In this document: piece after piece, positions 62,748 through 64,000 of the stretch
Numbering within the stretch: the first letter of the stretch is position 1
How the letters are laid out: the number at the start of each line of letters is the position of its first letter
Origin: JACCZX01 sp963807155
GTDB lineage: Bacteria > Pseudomonadota > Gammaproteobacteria > Burkholderiales > Burkholderiaceae_F
DNA length: 64,000 nt
Direction: 5' to 3'
NCBI GenBank assembly: GCA_963807155.1
Contig: CAWEAZ010000022.1
Coordinates: forward strand, 1-64,000
Translations under genes and position numbers: made by a program
The notes under the pieces: model-generated
What the model saw: only the letters and a program-made list of their open reading frames with translations
The model's database searches: none
Told to the model about the DNA's origin: nothing

Positions 62748-64000
62748 ATGGCTCGTAACACTCAAGTTGCCGCCGACCACGATGCGCCGCCGATCACGCA
62801 GATTCTTGCGCGCTTTGTCGCGGAGCATCCATCACGCGGGTGGACCGACGCGGTGGATAAAGAGGCGCACCGCACGCTGCTCAACTGGATCGGCTGCGCG
62901 GTCGGCGCCGCGAAGCATGAGGCAGCAGACGCGGCTTTGGCTGCGGTGCAGACGTTGCAGCCTGCCGCGCAGGCGACAGTGCTGGGCCGTGCCGAGCGCG
63001 TGGACATTGCGAGCGCCGCGCTTGTCAACGGCATCACGTCGCACACATTCGACTTCGACGACACGCATTTGAAAACGATCATTCACCCGGCCGGCCCGGT
63101 TGCTTCGGCGGCGGTCGCGCTCGCCGAGTTGATCGGCGCGTCCGGGCGCGAGCTGATTGATTCGCTGGTGCTGGGTATCGACGTTGCATGCCGCATTGGC
63201 AACACGATGTATCCCGATCATTACGACCGTGGTTGGCATATCACCGGTTCGACCGGAATGTTGGGAGCGGCCGCCGCGTGCGCGCGTTTGCTCAAGCTCG
63301 ATCAGCAACACACCGCGATGGCACTCGGCATCGCCGCGTCTCAACCGATTGGCGTGCGCGAGCAGTTCGGCACGATGACGAAGCCGTTTCACCCCGGCGG
63401 CGCTGCGCGAGCAGGATTGATGTCTGCGTTGCTTGCGAAGAACGGATTCACCGCGAGCCCAAAAGCGATCGAGGCACCGCGCGGTTTGGTGCAGGTCGTA
63501 TCGGACAAGCGAAGCTGGAATGAAGTCACCGACGAATTGGGCGAGCGCTTCGAGATATCGTTCAACACCTACAAGCCCTTTGCGTGTGGCATCGTGATTC
63601 ACCCGAGCATTGACGCGTGCGTGCAGTTGCGCGAGCGTGGCGTGCGGGCCGAGCAAGTCGAGCGTATCGAGCTCAAAGTGCACTCGCTGGTGCTGGAGCT
63701 GACCGGCAAGAAGGAGCCGGCGGATGGACTGCAAGGCAAGTTCAGCGTGTATCACGGTTGCGCGGTCGGACTTATTTTTGGACGCGCAGGTGAGCACGAG
63801 TTCTCGGATGCGGTCGTCAACCGGCCTGACGTCGTCGAGCTGCGCAGGAAGATTGTGGCGACCGTCGATCAAAACATCGACGAAGCATCGGTCGACGTGA
63901 CGGCGATACTCGCCGGGGGCAGACGCGAACACGTCTTTGTCGAGCATGCGATCGGGTCGCTGCAGCGTCCGATGACCGATGCACAGCTCGAAGCGAAGTT
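62748..64000 (+). CDS. MmgE/PrpD family protein, cut by the window end
   Basis: Open from the ATG at 62748 (417 codons) to the last base with no break; a few tens of residues are probably missing. It contains NGITSHTFDFDDTHLKTIIH, GWHITGSTGMLGAAAACARL, REQFGTMTKPFHPGGAARAG and SFNTYKPFACGIVIHPSIDA, all MmgE/PrpD landmarks. The TMTKPFHPGGAARAG segment is close to the one in the 8534-10002 protein and different from the PrpD half of the 18865 protein. The substrate is unknown; no transporter is visible before the window ends. Confidence 0.92.
   Translation, partial: MARNTQVAADHDAPPITQILARFVAEHPSRGWTDAVDKEAHRTLLNWIGCAVGAAKHEAADAALAAVQTLQPAAQATVLGRAERVDIASAALVNGITSHTFDFDDTHLKTIIHPAGPVASAAVALAELIGASGRELIDSLVLGIDVACRIGNTMYPDHYDRGWHITGSTGMLGAAAACARLLKLDQQHTAMALGIAASQPIGVREQFGTMTKPFHPGGAARAGLMSALLAKNGFTASPKAIEAPRGLVQVVSDKRSWNEVTDELGERFEISFNTYKPFACGIVIHPSIDACVQLRERGVRAEQVERIELKVHSLVLELTGKKEPADGLQGKFSVYHGCAVGLIFGRAGEHEFSDAVVNRPDVVELRRKIVATVDQNIDEASVDVTAILAGGRREHVFVEHAIGSLQRPMTDAQLEAK

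Noticed and set aside
1..64000. tRNA, rRNA, CRISPR arrays, prophage or complete insertion sequences
   Set aside because: Gaps between genes were read for these; no cloverleaf-sized unit, direct-repeat array, transposase or phage structural gene was recognised.

Overview
The window looks like a chromosomal piece of a high-GC betaproteobacterium of Burkholderiales type. The signs are four Bug/TctC periplasmic receptors, three MmgE/PrpD proteins, CaiB and HMG-CoA-lyase-like genes, TAXI-TRAP and tripartite tricarboxylate transporters, and an LigD/Ku end-joining pair. No rRNA, tRNA, CRISPR array, prophage or complete IS was seen. I cannot name the genus.

Layout. 0.1-2.9 kb: an orphan Bug receptor, a DUF72 gene, a 162-bp element bounded by inverted repeats, and a decayed second DUF72 copy. 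2.9-7.4 kb: ligD (PE-LIG-POL), ku and a MerR-TPR protein, all on the plus strand. 7.5-15 kb, minus strand: a metallo-beta-lactamase/rhodanese hydrolase, then an operon read from 14.9 down to 8.5 kb (iron-type ABC transporter, PdxA-family dehydrogenase, MmgE/PrpD). 15-21 kb, plus: a catabolic operon of double-VOC protein, TctB, TctA, TctC and an MmgE/PrpD protein joined in frame to a short-chain dehydrogenase. 21-23.3 kb: LemA and DUF2207. 23.4-30.5 kb: 2OG-Fe dioxygenase with MFS transporter, a cytochrome c-like anchored protein, Ada, a small secreted protein, VOC, a zinc metalloprotease, an exported MBL hydrolase. 30.6-35.8 kb: FMN alpha-hydroxyacid dehydrogenase, PfkB kinase with TAXI-TRAP transporter. 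36-40.5 kb: TPR-2OG oxygenase and a HMG-CoA lyase/CaiB/Bug operon. 40.5-49 kb: CbpM-CbpA, DsbA-like protein, a ynbA-plsC-ynbB phospholipid cluster, MFS, PepSY protein, CorA-like protein. 49.2-52.4 kb: ECF sigma/anti-sigma, secreted-repeat protein, SemiSWEET-like protein, Bug receptor. 52.4-58.5 kb: a run of unfamiliar, mostly membrane, proteins with recurrent small palindromes. 58.5-64 kb: beta-propeller lipoprotein, TSUP permease, DUF1059, sulfatase, YjbQ and an MmgE/PrpD gene cut by the window end.

Working together. Most of the window is about importing and degrading organic acids: each catabolic unit pairs a periplasmic binding-protein transporter (ABC, TTT, TAXI-TRAP or orphan Bug) with a few soluble enzymes (PrpD, SDR, PdxA, CoA transferase, lyase, kinase). 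A second theme is DNA repair (LigD-Ku, Ada).

Quality warning. At least 40 single-base shifts interrupt otherwise well-conserved genes, spread over the whole window. Translation resumes at once in another frame with the family sequence intact. I read most of them as sequencing or assembly indels, so the frameshifted genes are listed as single CDSs with the approximate break positions. The second DUF72 copy, with many shifts in 700 bp, is the one I call a real pseudogene.
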